Origin: Adiantum capillus-veneris
Taxonomy: Eukaryota; Streptophyta; Polypodiopsida; Polypodiales; Pteridaceae
Length of the DNA: 64,000 bases
Reading direction: 5' to 3'
Assembly (NCBI GenBank): GCA_014529385.2
Contig: CM043950.1
Location: 72,632,435 to 72,696,434 of the forward strand
Below the pieces are notes generated by a model that saw only the letters and a list, made by a program, of their open reading frames with translations, had not been told where the DNA came from and did not search any database. Position numbers and translations under genes: made by a program. Positions 1-12,299 of the stretch are shown one piece after another. Within the stretch, counting starts at the first letter, position 1, and the number at the start of each line of letters is the position of its first letter.

Positions 1-2479
1 TAATGGTTTTTCGTAGCTCTGGCTTCAACACTCTCTTCCCAAATGCTTGACACCTATTGCAAGACCTACACCAATGGTGAACATCCTTGTGCAAACTAGG
101 CCATACATACCCCTCTTGCAAAATCTTATGCAAGGTGATCTTTAGAGCAAAATGGCCACCACATGCGCCTTCATGATTCTCTTCCAACATTCTGTAAAGC
201 TCTTCCAGCCAAGGTACACGTCTCAACACGAGATCAGTCCCTTTCATGTATAAGACATCACCAATAAATTTGTACCTGTATGCTCTACACACAAAGCCAT
301 ACTTCTTAGACTTCTGAATCTCCTTTGGAATGATTCCTGTTAGCAAAAACTCCTTTTCTTGATCCAAACTTTCCCGGCCATGATAAAGAGGTAAAGTGGT
401 CCTCAACACAAATAGCTCTCCAATCATTCCTTGAGCTGCTTCATGTGCCTCTCCATTTAGAGCACGTTCAATGTGTCTGATGATCCATGCTTCGAACTTT
501 TTTAACAGGCCTTTAATTCTGAAGCACATTTCCTTCAATGAGGTGTTCTTGCTCTTCCACACACCCAGCACTTGCTTCACCACTAACAAGGCATCACCTT
601 TTATGCTCAACCTTTGAACCCCATGCTTCAAACAAATTTGTAATCCGGCTTCCAGAGTAGCATATTCAGCCTCATTGTTACTATGAGCATCCAATTTGAA
701 CCCTCTCTTGCATACTAGCTTCCCCTCTGGATCATAAAGTGCTATACCCCCTGAAGCTGCATCATGGCTCTTTCTGTATGAACCATCAAAGAACAACACA
801 TGTGCATTGTTGATCTGTGGCACTTCTTCAACTACCTTTCTCACCACCTCTTCCTTAACAATAAGGGGATTCTTCTTATAGGTCAGCAAATCAGTTAGGG
901 TAGCCCTTGTACTATCTTCCACTAGAAAAGAGAACTCAAACTCTTGCAGCTCAATTACCCATTTCTTCACCACATTTGACATGTTAGTACCATTAATTAA
1001 CTGTGGCAAAAAGGCATAACTCGTCAAGAAAACAAAAGGCCATGGTAGCAAGTAATGACAAAATCGTCGACAAGCAAATATTACACTGGCCATCACTAGC
1101 TCTACTTCCGAGAACTTTCTCTCCGCTACCAACTTCACTCGGCTTGCACAATACACTGGCCTCATATAATGGTTGCCCTTCCCCTTTTGCAATAGCATGG
1201 CTCCAATGGCATCATCCCCTACTGAGGGATTTACATAAAAAACTTTCTCCCAATCAGGAGCCTGCATGGCTGACAAACCCCCTAACACCTCTTTCACCTC
1301 TTGAAACACTTCTTCACACTTGTCATCCCATTGCAATGGATCATGCTATGCCACTTGTTGTAATGGTTAAAGAATCTGAGAAGACAATGGAATAAACCTT
1401 GCCATGTACTTCACTTTGTGTATAAAGGTTTCCAATTGCTTCGTACTTGTAGGTGATGGAAGAAGAATAATAGACTTAACCTTGTTTGGATTAGCCTCAA
1501 TGCCATTTTCTGACACCATGTGGCCCAATAACTTCACCCTTGGCTGTGCTAGATGACATTTCTTTGGATTTAGTTGTCCTCCACATTCATCATATCGAGC
1601 CAATACCATCTGAAGCTTCTCATGGTGTTCAGCCCTACTGCTATAAACACAGAAGTCATCCATAAAAGCTTTAACACAACTACCAATGAATGGTTCCAAC
1701 ACCCAATTTTCTCTCTCTTCATAGAAGGAAGGTCCATTTGACAACCCAAATGGCAATACTGTGTAGCAATAGCAGCCCCATGGCGTAATAAAAGTTGTCT
1801 TTGTGCGGTCTTTAAGAGCAATCTTCAATTGAAAATAGCCTGAAAAACCATCACACACACTGTACCTCTCATAACCTGCCACTGAATCCAAGATCTGATC
1901 AATGAATGGAAGAGGATATGGGTTCTTCTTAGTGGATGCGTTTAAGGGTTTAAAATCTACACAAATTCTCCACTTCCCATCCTTCTTTGGACTGAGTACA
2001 ACTGGACTCACCCATTCTGTGGTCTCCACAGGGACTATGAACCCTGCCTTCAATAACTTGTCCACCTCTTCTCGCAAGGCTTCCATTTTCTCTTGACCCA
2101 TCCTTCTTAGCCTTTGACGCACTGGCTTAGCACCTTCTTTCAGCTCTATATGCATCTCTTTGCCCTTGAACCCTCTGATCTCTTCATATGAAGTAATGAA
2201 CAAATCAGGAAAACTAGCCAGCATGTGCAAATATATATCCTTCTCCATAGTTGAGAGGTCTCCACTGATCATTTGTGTCATCAATTCCTGCTTCTTTGAC
2301 AACTCAACCTTGGTTTGCATCAGCCCTTCAATCACTTCATAAGGCCCTTCACTTTCATCTTCAACCTCATTCACAAATGCAACTAAACCAAACTCCTGGA
2401 TTTCTTTGTCTATCAAAAGAAATGCAACATCAGCATCCTCATCACTGCTGGTAGTGCTATCACTGTCCTCATCTGTCAC
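1..2479 (-). pseudogene. pol: Tat-like Ty3/gypsy pol: RT, RNase H, second RNase H, integrase (runs off left edge)
   Basis: One reading frame on the minus strand, stopped at 1367-1369 (TAA) and 1346-1348 (TAG) and otherwise open to the window edge. Reading from 2479: an acidic linker, reverse transcriptase with VCVDFKPLNA, motif A VCDGFSGYF, LPFGLSNGPS and motif C FMDDF; then a gypsy RNase H (GDDAIGAMLLQKG); then a second RNase H with FFDGSYRKS, SNNEAEYATLEAG and IKGDALLVVKQ, keeping the acidic residues of that fold; then the integrase zinc region (CRSCNRCQ) near 30-200. Two RNase H domains in this order are known from the Tat lineage of plant gypsy elements. Both stops sit where glutamine is expected (CAA, CAG). 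The frame begins just after a frameshift from the protease region. The integrase core and 3' LTR lie outside the window. Confidence 0.9.
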
Positions 2480-3090
2480 CGTGGAAGAGTCTTCATCACA
2501 GACTCATCCTCATCTTCATAAAGCTCCTCTAATCGTTTCTTTGTGTCCATATTATAAATCTTCTTGGTACCTGTCTTTCCATAGAGGCTAATCGTACCAT
2601 GTCGACAATCTTGAACAGCTCCCACTGCACGTAACCATGGTCTGCCCAGTATAATAGGATATGCTCCCAACCGTGCTGGCATCACATGAAAGTCAACCAC
2701 TGTCTTTGCATCATATGCCTCCACTTCTAAGCTCTTTACAACACCCAAGCATTTTACTTTTTGATGGTTTGCCAATCTGATCTGAAAACCTGACACCCCA
2801 GCCACTGTGAGACCCATCTTCTCAACGCATGAGTGTGTTATGACACATATTTGGGCTCCGCCATCCACATAACCTTATCCCAAATTTTTTCTTTTATGCC
2901 ACACATCTACTATTGGACAAATGTCTGGTAGCTCATCCATTGCCAACACCTTTACTGAACCTATCTCTGGCTCTTTCTCCATTGGGTTAACCATCCTCTT
3001 CCACTGTCGCTTTAGCTTAGGCACCATCTCTATAAGCTGCCCAAAAGTAACATCTGCCTTCCTGCTCGTCAGATCCTCCTTCGAGTCATA
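2476..3090 (-). pseudogene. Gypsy aspartic protease region of the same element
   Basis: The stretch 2476-2868 is open and begins at the protease active-site motif DGGAQICV, followed by a retropepsin-like body with PIILGRPWLRA, the usual flap/end motif of plant gypsy proteases. Upstream, 2877-3090 is open in one frame and encodes a linker (SRKADVTFGQLIEM) ending at a TAA about 2876-2878 that replaces the residue before GYVDGGA. The 3' end runs through an acidic tail and stops at 2476, where a frameshift leads into pol. The protease would cut the gag-pol polyprotein. The similar element at 34.4-34.9 kb carries the same motif with a stop in place of its Q. Confidence 0.8.
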
Positions 3091-3107
3091 GCTTAATTAC
3101 CCATCCC

Positions 3108-4349
3108 CTAGTGGAAATATGAAACATGAAACTTTCGACAAGCTCTCCTTTTCCTCTTGGCCTTGACATCCTCGCCTTCATGGCTCTTTCCTTTCTTCTT
3201 ACTAGGACCTGGGGCACTTCTTCCTCCCTTATCCTCTGTGGTCCTCTTCCCAATAGGCATCACTAATGTATCCTCTAGCTTTGATGCCTTCTCCAAGGTG
3301 ACTACACTTAGCAATTTTGTCTTTCCCTTTTCCTCCTGGGTCAGTCCACTGGTTCCTTCGTCTCCCTTAATTTCGATGCCATAATCATTTGACCTAGTTA
3401 GCACCTGTCTTGGCAATGGATACATGTCTCCCCCCATCCTTGGTGGCTTATCACATTGCGGGCTGATGTGACCCAACTCTCCACAATTATAACATGTGGG
3501 CGTCTTCCAACCATTGCTTTGTCCAACACCATTCCTAGGCCTTTCTTCACCTCCTGGCTGATTTGCAAACCTCCCTGGACCTCGATTATTTCCCACTTGA
3601 CCTAGCATGTTTAGGCGAAGATTCTTCATCAAATCTACCATTTGCCTCATGTCTTGCCTTAGCCCATCATCTTGCACTGTTGTAGTGACCACTGCTGGCA
3701 TAACCTGAGTAGTAACAGGAACCACTCGTTCGTGATGAACCCCTGACATGCAACCTTGTAAAGATTCTATAGGCTGAAATTCAGACCTCATTGGCAAAGA
3801 CTCCACCCCTAACTGGCTCATTTTCCTCAACTTCCACTCTTTGTTCCTTGCTACCTCTAGTGCATCTTCATATGTCCTAGGCTTCTTTAGCTCCACTCTC
3901 CAATGTATATTCTCCCAAAGACTAGCCAAGAACCTGTCCTTCTTCATCATGTCAGGCGGGGGTACCTGTGGTGCTAAGGCCTTGGACATTCGCTCCCATG
4001 CCAATGAAAACTTATGTATGTATGCATCTACTGGCTCACCTTCCTTCTGCACCAAACCTTGTACTTCTTGCCACACATTGTTAGGATCTTCTATCTTCAC
4101 AAACTCCACTTCCAATCCATGCCTTACATTGTCCCAACTCAATCTTACAGGTGGATCCGCTACATGCAACTCCTCTTCAAATGCCTTGGACCAAATTCGT
4201 GCATCACTCTTCAAACAAATTTGGAGAAGGCGTAACATTTGCGTAGGGTCATGAATCTAGTTGCTAATGCAGGCAACCTCCATCTTTTCCAAAAATTCTT
4301 CCACATCTTCATCACTTCTTCCATGAAACTCTGGATAAGAGAAATCCAT
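3108..4349 (-). pseudogene. gag: Gypsy gag (capsid and CCHC nucleocapsid) of the same element
   Basis: The likely start ATG at 4347-4349 opens MDFSYPEFHGRSDEDVEEFL, typical of plant gypsy gag, and is followed by a TAG near 4258-4260 where glutamine fits. The frame then runs from 4238 to 3108. It carries the retrotransposon gag helices (ARIWSKAFEEEL, VWQEVQGLVQKEGEPVDAYI), a CCHC zinc knuckle (CYNCGELGHISPQC) and a basic tail rich in K and R. Gag forms the virus-like particle and packages the RNA. Apart from the single nonsense codon it looks full length. The methionine at 4238 is internal, because the gag homology continues upstream of it. Confidence 0.85.
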
Positions 4350-6050
4350 GGCTACCGAAGTTTCAATGCTTTGAGAACCCCTTTGAACACACGTGCAAGA
4401 ACCCAAAACTTTTGACTACCCAATCCCTAGAAACTTCAATGGAGCTCAACTTTAGATAAGGACAAACACATGCACATCAAATGAGTTTTCATAGTTGATC
4501 ATCGGAATTACAACAGGCAAAGGACATTCCAAGATCTCTCATAATCTTCTTGGCCCAAACATAAAGACTATGCGCTGTTGGAAAAAAATCTTCCTGGACA
4601 CATGAACATTTATCTTGATTCTTTGAGTTAAATGAAATGGAGTGAATTGAGGGCCATTTTGATCATCCATTAAAGCCAACCATGAAGCTCCCAAGAAGGC
4701 ACACCTGACTTAACCTCTGATTTTGCCAAAATTTCAGCAGCATAACAGCATAAATGGCTCAAAAGACCAAAAAACCAGCCATCATAACTTGAAAAAATTT
4801 TGGCTGAGTTTCCCCAGAAATAGAGCAGTAGGAACCCAAAATATAGACTGTATATGTATGCATAAACTGTCAACAATAGAACCCGAGCATCAAGTAGGAC
4901 TCACTAGTACATAGCCTATGGCGAGGTCACAAAAAGGGTGCTCCAGCTACCTGTATCACCGAAAGGATCTCCACATTTGAGAATCCCCCAGCTCAATAAA
5001 ACCTCACGCTATCGACCCTCAGACGAAGGCTAATGCAAATCGCGTATAGTCAAGTCTCAGAAATAACTATCTTCCAGACCAAGTCTCAGAAATGGTTGGG
5101 GCTACCAAATAAAACCATATAAGGCTCCACAAAGGCGTACCATGGCAGTTTCCACAAGTAACGTACAATCCAACAAAAAATGCGCTCAAACAGGCGCCAA
5201 GTGATGCATACCCACAACAACTGCAAGTGACACCCACTTGCCAATGTATCACTGAACTCCAACTACCTGTACCTGTGTGAATCACCTGTACCTGTAACTT
5301 GTAACCTGTAATCTGCACCGTGAAACCTGTAATCCCGAATCTCGAAGCTTGAAGCTCGAAGCAGAAGGTACTCGAAGAAGATCCTCCGTGGGGGTGCCAA
5401 AAGAATGTGGGCGGGATGAAAACACACACAGAGCCTCTATAACAACTTGAGACACACTCTTGGGAAGATACACACACACACTATGGGGCACCACTCGGCT
5501 TAGACAACACACCTGGCCAAGATAGGGAACACACCTCTGGAGTGAGAGGAGAGAGACTATCCACTTGCCCACTCCACACACACACACACACACACACCCA
5601 AAAAACTCAGCTCAAAAGAGGAGAATTTCTGATGTTTAGATACAATTGATCTTGGGCCAACACCAATGGGGCAAATAGCTCACACAATATGGCTAAAATA
5701 AGCCAGATACAATCACAAACTAGGGCAGAAACTTCGCTCATAGGAGAAACTTACACAGAAAAATAGCAGGAAAAGAGTGAGGAAGTAGGTAAAATGGACA
5801 GCGCCATCGCGTCCGGAACAGCCCAAAACCCCAGTCTACAATGTCAAAGGGCTCAAATCCGACCTCGGATGAGCAGTTTACGGCCAAAACAGGCTCCAAA
5901 AACCCCAAAAACACACCTGCGGCTGTTCCTCCTCTCTTCTCCACGTTTTTTCTGGTCTTCTCTCAGTTTTTTCAGTTCCCACACTTAGATTTATTAGTTG
6001 GGCACCCTTGGCCTTTTAGATGACCTCAAACGGACCCCGAACAGGCCAAA
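4350..6050 (-). other. Leader and presumed 5' LTR zone of the first gypsy element (boundaries not found)
   Basis: No coding sequence is supported here. By position this should hold the untranslated leader, primer binding site and 5' LTR of the minus-strand element ending at 4349, but no TG...CA boundary or TGGTATCAGA primer site was found. Visible structure: a run of degenerate CCTGTA repeats at 5262-5335, a CTCGAAG/CTTGAAG cluster at 5338-5380, and a short (CA)n tract at about 5570-5598. Confidence 0.4.
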
Positions 6051-7505
6051 AACTGACCTCGCAGTGCATAGTTGTCACCTTTTTTGCATCATCGGCACAC
6101 CTGGCACTCATTTCTTTTCAATAATGCGTCTCACAACCACGTGAAGTGGCCCCAAAAAGTGGTCCTAATGATGACCTTTTTGCATAACTCTCACAAGAAA
6201 AAGTGGTCCTAATGATGACCTTTCTGCATAACTCTCACCAGAAAACACCACTTTGTGTCCGTATTCATCCACGTGCAAATATTGACCCCGTTCGGCCTCC
6301 TGACGCCACTCGATGCCATCTGACGCAACTGCTTACTTCATGTCGTCGGCCCGCGAATAGCTTCCTCAAGAAGTTTTACGCACTACCAACTCCTTATTGT
6401 AGAAAAAACACAGTGTTACTGGTAATAGTGAAAATCGATGCACTATGTACACCCTGTCCTACCTGTACACATGTGGGCCCCACGTAACCACCTGGCTCTG
6501 AAAAATGGGCAATTCTTTATTTGATGCACCATGCATGTATATGTATATATGCGCAATCCCTTGCTCCAAAAAACTCATGACAGTGTGTATATATACGTGT
6601 CGTGTGTATATATGGGTGTGTGAGTGTATTTGTATATGCGTGTGCGAGCGTGAATGTGTGTGTATATGTAAGTGAATGTGTGTGCGCGAGCGTGCGTGGG
6701 AACGGGGGGTGTGGTGTGTATATATAATGTATATATATTTTTTCTTTCTTCCTCTTTTTTTTTTTGGTTTTCGGCAGTGCATTGCATGACGCAGAGACGG
6801 GGGGAGTGAGGATGGTGAATGGGGGGGTGTGTGCATGCGCCGCGGGTGTGTGTGTGTGTTGTGTGTGTTAAGAGGCGTAGCACGGGTTGTGTGTGCAGAG
6901 GGAGCGCGAGTGGTGGTGTGGAGCCGGGTGTGGTCTGCGGGCGACACAGAGCGCGAGAGAGAGAGAATGAGGGGGGGAGATGGTGAGGGAGGGGAGAGGG
7001 GGATAGGGTTGGGGGTGTATGGCAGGAACCGCACAGGGGGGCGGGATGCGAACGAGCAGTAGGCCTGGGAGGGGGGGAGGCGACAGCGGGCGCGACAAGG
7101 GGGGGGGGTGAGGGTGCTTAGTCAACGAGAGAGAGAGGGAGATTATGGCCAAGGGGTGGTTCCCACCAAGGGAATAGAGGGAGAGAGAGGGAGAGAGGGG
7201 TTGGGGGGGGGGGGGGGGGAGATGAGAAAGGATATGGTGGGGGGGGTGTTAGAGGATAGAGGAAGAGAGGTTGTGAGATATAGAGGGAGGGAGAGGTGGT
7301 GCTTGCCCTAAGGCCCGCCGTGGCTACTTCCAAGAGAGAGAGAAAGCTAAGGCTAGGTGTAGATAGGGGGGAGGTTTCTAAGGCCAGTGGTCCGCCAAGG
7401 CGGGGAGGAAAGGAAGAAAACTGGGGGGGGGGGGGTGCTAAAGGCCGAAGGTAGTGTGGACGAGAGGGGGTGGGGTACGGCCTGTCGGGACTGGAGTGTG
7501 GACAA

Positions 7506-7597
<92 letters not shown>

Positions 7598-7860
7598 ATA
7601 TTTGTGGCGGCCTGCTGTGGCTGGAGTGTGATAGAGATACCAAAGGCACCTACCGGGCCGGATGTTGCAGCGGTAGAGTAGGAGAGAGAATATTAGCAGA
7701 GCCGGGCAGTAAGAGAGAGAGAGAGATCGTCTTGTGGTGATAATGGAGGGGTGTGGCCAAATTGGCGGCGCCCTACCGGTGGTTAACCTTGGGGGGGGAA
7801 TGGTGAATGGTAAAGGCCTTTTTTTGTTTTTTTTTTCTTTCTTTTGGTAACAAACCCTCC
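6050..7860. repeat. GT-, GA- and G-rich low-complexity block
   Basis: No gene is supported. A direct duplication of about 43 bp containing GTGGTCCTAATGATGACC lies at 6155-6240. From 6575 to 6740 the sequence alternates purine and pyrimidine (TGTGTATATA, GTGTGCGCGAGC). From 6780 to 7470 the plus strand is strongly G-rich, with a 17-G run at 7203-7219 and a 12-G run near 7423. Reading frames rich in H/T or S/L in this block are by-products of the repeats. Confidence 0.8.
7508..7594 (+). repeat. (GA)n microsatellite
   Basis: About 43 uninterrupted GA dinucleotides. A second, longer tract of the same motif on the other strand is at 23925-24158. Confidence 0.97.
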
Positions 7861-7939
7861 CTTCCTTAGGGTGTGGTTCTCCCAGGCATGGTTTCGAAAA
7901 TCGGCCATCATTAGCCCTCCCATCTGGCTAGAGGCATTC

Positions 7940-8760
7940 ATGCTTCTAGCCCTTCCTCTACATCTTTATTTGTGGAGTTAGAGGGTTCCCCCTCTTCTGG
8001 AATGTCTAGGATGAATCCTGGATCAAACGTAAGAAAATACCTTTTCAGTCTCCATCCATTGACCCTAATCTTGTGAATTCTTCCATCAGCTTCCATCAGC
8101 TTGTAGCTACCGTTGTCCTAGCACTTCTTGATGATGAATGGCCCCTCCCATCTAGGTTGAAATTTCTTGTCCTTCCTGGTGTTGAATCTGTTGTCGTATC
8201 TCGGCACTAACATACCTTTTTCCAGTCCCTTTTCTTTAAGCCCTTGATTTAAAGTGATCCGGCGTCGTTCTGCCTATGTTGCATTCTTCCCTATCTAGTT
8301 GGAGCCTCTCCAGATCTAGGATATGGTTTCGGAGATTTACAATTGGACGCTGTATCTAGGTTGCCAAGACTTGTAAGCTTTCTAGCTGTACCTCAATAGG
8401 TAGAATTGCCTCCTTCCCATGAACTAGATGGAAAGGGGTGAAACCTAGTGATGTTCGGAACGTCCTTCGATAGGCCCAAAGAGCTGCCATCAGATGTTTA
8501 TCCCAGTCTCCTGCGTGATTGTTTACCTGCTTTGTGATGATTTTACAAATCATTCCATTTTCCTTCTCTACCAGACCATTGCATTGTGGATGGTATGGTG
8601 TGGAATGTCGGTGTGTGATGCCTAACTTCTTCATCAGCTCTCCCACTAGATCGCCTTTGAAACCTGGTCCTCTATCTAATATTATCTCAAGAGGAGTGCC
8701 AAAACTGCAACAGATATGCTCAAAAATGAACTTCGCTACCTCTTGGGCTAGTCAAACTCC
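7940..8760 (-). pseudogene. Gypsy integrase C-terminal fragment
   Basis: Reading from 8760: LDRGPGF with the second catalytic Asp, then HRHSTPYHPQCNGLVEKENG with the catalytic Glu, then AAGDWDKHLM-like and GFTPFHLVHGKEAILPIEV-type segments, all standard in plant gypsy integrases. The segment 8356-8646 is open; downstream to about 7940 homology continues across at least two frames and stops (WEGPFIIKK, RVNGWRLKRYFL), as an SH3-like integrase tail. It ends at 8760 in unrelated sequence. It resembles the integrase at 31.2-32.2 kb and is probably a Tat/Athila-type remnant. No RT or LTR is attached. Confidence 0.85.
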
Positions 8761-9404
8761 ATTGGTGAGTACTAAAGATCAAAGAGTGTAGTTTGCAAAT
8801 GCATTCAAAGGAGCAAAGATGTAGAAAATCCCATATCTTGAGAGAGAGGAAGAAGTGGAATGGAGGATAGCAGTCTCATGGATGTTGATATGATATGGGA
8901 AATGGATTCTTCTCACTCAAGGTATGAGGAATTTATCTTCTACATGTGGATAAAGATGTAAAGGTTGTGTTAAAGGAGAAGAAGAAAGTGAAAACCAATG
9001 TGCTTGATAAAGTCCAAGTGGAGGAATCCAAGCCTACAAAGACATATATGCATGTATATATGTTATGTGGTGCTATATTGTTGACTATGGTGGTCAAAGT
9101 GGGAGTGGAATGTGCTACAGTTGTGCGGCAGGTATGAGACCTTTCTATGAAAGATGAAGCAAACTTGGCTATGGAAGGACACCAGGTAGTGCAATAGATT
9201 CTCTATCTTCTTTGGGTGAAGATGAAGTGAAAGAGCACGTAGATGAAGCTGACAAAGTAGAGGAGTTGGTTGACATTGTGATGAAGAAGGGCTTGATCAT
9301 GCTAGAATTGAATTCAAAGAGGGGGTGAAAGAGTGCATGGATCAAATGGTGAAACCAATGCCAGTAAGTGTGTATGATGGGAGATGAAGGAGATTCTAAA
9401 AAAA
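8761..9404. other. Unassigned spacer
   Basis: No homology, repeat or convincing reading frame was seen. It separates an integrase fragment on the minus strand from an LTR-like block on the plus strand. Short open frames here have no recognisable motif. Confidence 0.4.
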
Positions 9405-11830
9405 TGATGTTGTAGCCAAAGTTGGTCTGAGATATAAAGTGGTCTAGGCCAAGCAAAGACTGCAAGCAGGTGCAGTACAAAAGGCTAGGGCATGTACTTA
9501 GGTCCTGGACAGCGAAAGGGTAGCAGGAATGTATGTCTACAGTGGTTATTTAGTCCAAAAGAGCTTCAAGATGGGCCCAAATGCGATAGTAAGTGAAGCT
9601 GCCCGAAGTGCCAAGTGAGTGCTCTAGAATGTAGTGTTCAATATTCTCTATAAGTCGATCTAGATGGCTCGTCAAATGTATCCCCAATGCTCAAGATATT
9701 GCACTTCAAAGTTGGAAGGTTTAGCAGATCCCCGATGCATAGGGTAGTTGTGGATAGATGGCCTAGGTAGATGTCAAAAGTTAAATGTATAGTACTCAAA
9801 TTATGGAGCGTGCCTGTCTTCTCAGATTGCACATCGGACCTCGAGATAGCAAGTTATGATCAGTTGAAGTTTTGTTGGGGGCCGGGTTTGAGCCCACCTG
9901 ATCGCATTGGAAATTGTGTCATATGGCATCTTTTTGGATTCAACAAGGGTGTGGAGGGTGGAGGACAACATGTGAAGTTAGCACAAATCGACGGTTTGTC
10001 AATTGGATGCTGGGTCAGTGAGATACGACGATTCGAAATTGGCGGCAAGTGCTAGAGAGTGGGATGCAGATAATTTTCTCCGTTTTTTTCCCCGGATTTG
10101 GATAGAGAACTCAGAGCAGTCAAAAGATGATGAGCTCTGCATAGCCCAAGGATGACACAATGAGTATCCGGCACGGCTTTGCAGCTCAGCCATCGGGTAT
10201 GGGAGCATTGAATGGCAACTATGGGAAGCAAGGGGAAAAAAAGGAAGAGGTCCTTTTGAGGGCTTTTTTCCAACCCACCCCAAGAGGGGTTCCCTATTGT
10301 GTTGCCATGTGGCGGGTACAAACCCACATGCAAACAACTGGGATGGGGAGGCGGTATACTTATCCACAACCGTGAGGCCTCTAATGGTGTTCAAGTGAGG
10401 GAGTTGAGCTCCCATTTGGAGTGAGCTATGGCGGGGGTGACCGGAGGAATTGCAAAATCTACCTTAGGATGCACATGTGGCAATTTTGGAGGTTGGATGC
10501 TATGCACGGTGGTAGCCGGCGGCAAGTGGCTGAAGTGGGCGGCTCGCCAAGGGCGTCAGTTGGTGACGTGGCCCAATGGCAACCGGCCATTCCCGCGGCC
10601 CCTTTGAAAACCTTATTTTAAAGACCAAGGGTGAGGGCACTAGCAATATCGCTAGTCCTCCCCTGATGTAAGAGTGAGGAAGGGGTTCCCCCTGTAGAAG
10701 AAAGGAGTTGAGTTACCCCAAAGGGTGGCTTAGTAGGAGGTGAGTTCCATGGGATTCAAGGGAGAGAAAGAAAGCAAGAGAGAGTTAGAGAGAGGAAATG
10801 GACGGGTGTGCTGTCCGAAGAAGCTCCAAATTGGCGGGACAAAGTAGTGAAAGGGCCGGTTGGATGCAAGGGAGCAAGGATATGAGAAAAGGGTGAAAGG
10901 AAGCTGCCCAAGGGGATGGCTGGGAAGAAGATGGCCGAGCAGAGCAAGGGCCACATAAGGGACGGGACCAAAAGGGAGAGTGAGGAGAGAGAGAAGGCTG
11001 ATGGAGGGTGGATCAAGCAAGGAGCCGGTCAAAGGGTCTAAAGGAGGAGTCAAAGGAGCACTACAAGGGTAGGCCTCCCAAAGGGTAAAAATAAAGGAGA
11101 AGAATATAAAATTAAAAAATGATGCCAAGGGGCACTAGCGACATCGCTAGTGCACCCCCCCTCAAGTGGAAAGAGAGAAAAAGAAATCAAAAAGCTCCCC
11201 CCTTTCAAAAGTTGCCAAATTAAGGTGCCCAGATGGGCCAATTAGCGAGCAGTTCCCACAGTTGAAGACCCCCCACTAGAAAAACCATTTTTTTAATGAA
11301 ACTAGGGGCTTATTTGGTGTCGTTCGAAGCCTACGGAGGAGATCTCTCAGACAGAAGAGTGTGCCTGTCAAATTTCTTTGTAGTCTTTCTTGAAAATGGC
11401 CATGGTGATGGCATTGCAAGCCCTTGTACATGACTTTTGAAGTGTAATCAAGCCACTGTTGCCCCATTTTGCAGTCGTTTACCCTTCCCTCTTCTCTTTC
11501 TCCTGCTTTGGTGTCGACACTGTGGATGTGTGTGCCCCCTTGGGACGGACTGTGCTTTGTGTAAAAGAGTGCGATTGAGCGACTGTGTAGGATGGAGACC
11601 GACCATGGAAATAGGTGTGCATTGTGTGTTGGACTTGTGGAGTGTGTGAGCAGTCGGAAAACAGCAGGTGGTGGTATGCTACTGAGAAGTGTGTTTTTTA
11701 AGGTGTTTTCTGAGAGGATAGGAGTGTTGTGGATACCCTGAGCTATAGAGAGGCCCTTGTTGTTGTGCTGGGCGTGTTCCCCCATTCCCAATCTCCAACG
11801 TCCAAGATCTCTGAAAAGGTATGCAGCTCA
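9405..11830 (+). repeat. Decayed Tat-like LTR (with downstream leader), plus orientation
   Basis: Read on the plus strand, this block aligns by eye with the reverse complement of 31083-23690 once the copia insertion there is removed. Shared landmarks include AGTGCTCTAGAATGTAG, TGCTCAAGATATT, GCCTGTCTTCTC, CATTGGAAA.TGTG, and the end segment CCCTGAGCTATAGAGAGGC. It starts near TGATG, where the relative reads TGATGGTGCAAC. Identity is low, with many C-to-T type differences, so it is old. It holds two imperfect palindromes, at 10639-10656 and 11132-11153, that match in position the palindrome at 24543-24564. No coding sequence. Confidence 0.75.
11132..11153. promoter_or_regulatory. Inverted repeat within the LTR-like block
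   Basis: Two 10-bp arms (GCACTAGCGA and its complement) separated by CA. A weaker relative (ACTAGC arms, 6-bp spacer) lies at 10639-10656. Both sit between a TTTAAA/AAAA-rich stretch and a C-rich stretch, like the fully palindromic 22-bp site at 24543-24564 in the related LTR. Function unknown; a protein-binding site or an RNA hairpin is possible. Confidence 0.6.
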
Positions 11831-12270
11831 TTATTGAAAGGTGTGATTATAAGTGCAATTGTGAAATATGTTATCAACCAGATACGGAGTTCCCTTGATA
11901 GGAGCTCCACTTTACATGGTTAGGAGAGAGGGCCAGATATGTTTCTTGGTTCAAATGATTTGATGGTAGACACAAGTATGTTGAGAAGATAGGCTGATGT
12001 TGGAAGAGGTTCAAAGATGCTATTGGCTTATTGTGTGCATGGATGGCTATGTCCATGGGTGAAGTATCATTGGAGATTTCTACAAATGGATGGAATAGAA
12101 TAAATCCAAGTGTTTGATCCACGAGGTTAGACTATGCAGGGAGTGGGCCAACCCACTTCAGGTTTGGTAGCACTAGACAAGAGTAGGGATTTATACATAT
12201 GGTAGTTTTTTTGGTTTTCTCATGGTGTTCTCTAGTCTTGCAGATTCTAGGCAAATGAAGTAGTTTTTTG
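11831..12270 (+). other. Residual internal DNA of a gutted gypsy element
   Basis: This 440-bp stretch lies between two LTR-like blocks of one family in the same orientation. Its right part (from about 12190) resembles the 3' untranslated region of the related element at 31112-31240 on the other strand (ACATATGGTAGTTTTTTTGG against a matching stretch). No gag or pol remains, so the interior was apparently lost by deletion. Confidence 0.5.
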
Positions 12271-12299
12271 GTTGAACATGAATGTTCAACAAGGGGGAT
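12271..12299 (+). promoter_or_regulatory. Hairpin plus polypurine tract before 3' LTR
   Basis: A 20-bp inverted repeat (arms GTTGAACAT and ATGTTCAAC around GA) ends at 12290 and is followed directly by the purine tract AAGGGGGA and then TGGGCAC, the probable LTR start. The related element has the same arrangement at 31083-31111 with arms GTTGAGCAT and ATGCTCAAC, so one base pair differs on both sides of the stem. Confidence 0.65.

Noticed and set aside
6459-7649. Several open frames rich in His/Thr/Pro or Ser/Leu
   Set aside because: Low-complexity DNA; overlapping frames on both strands with no motifs.
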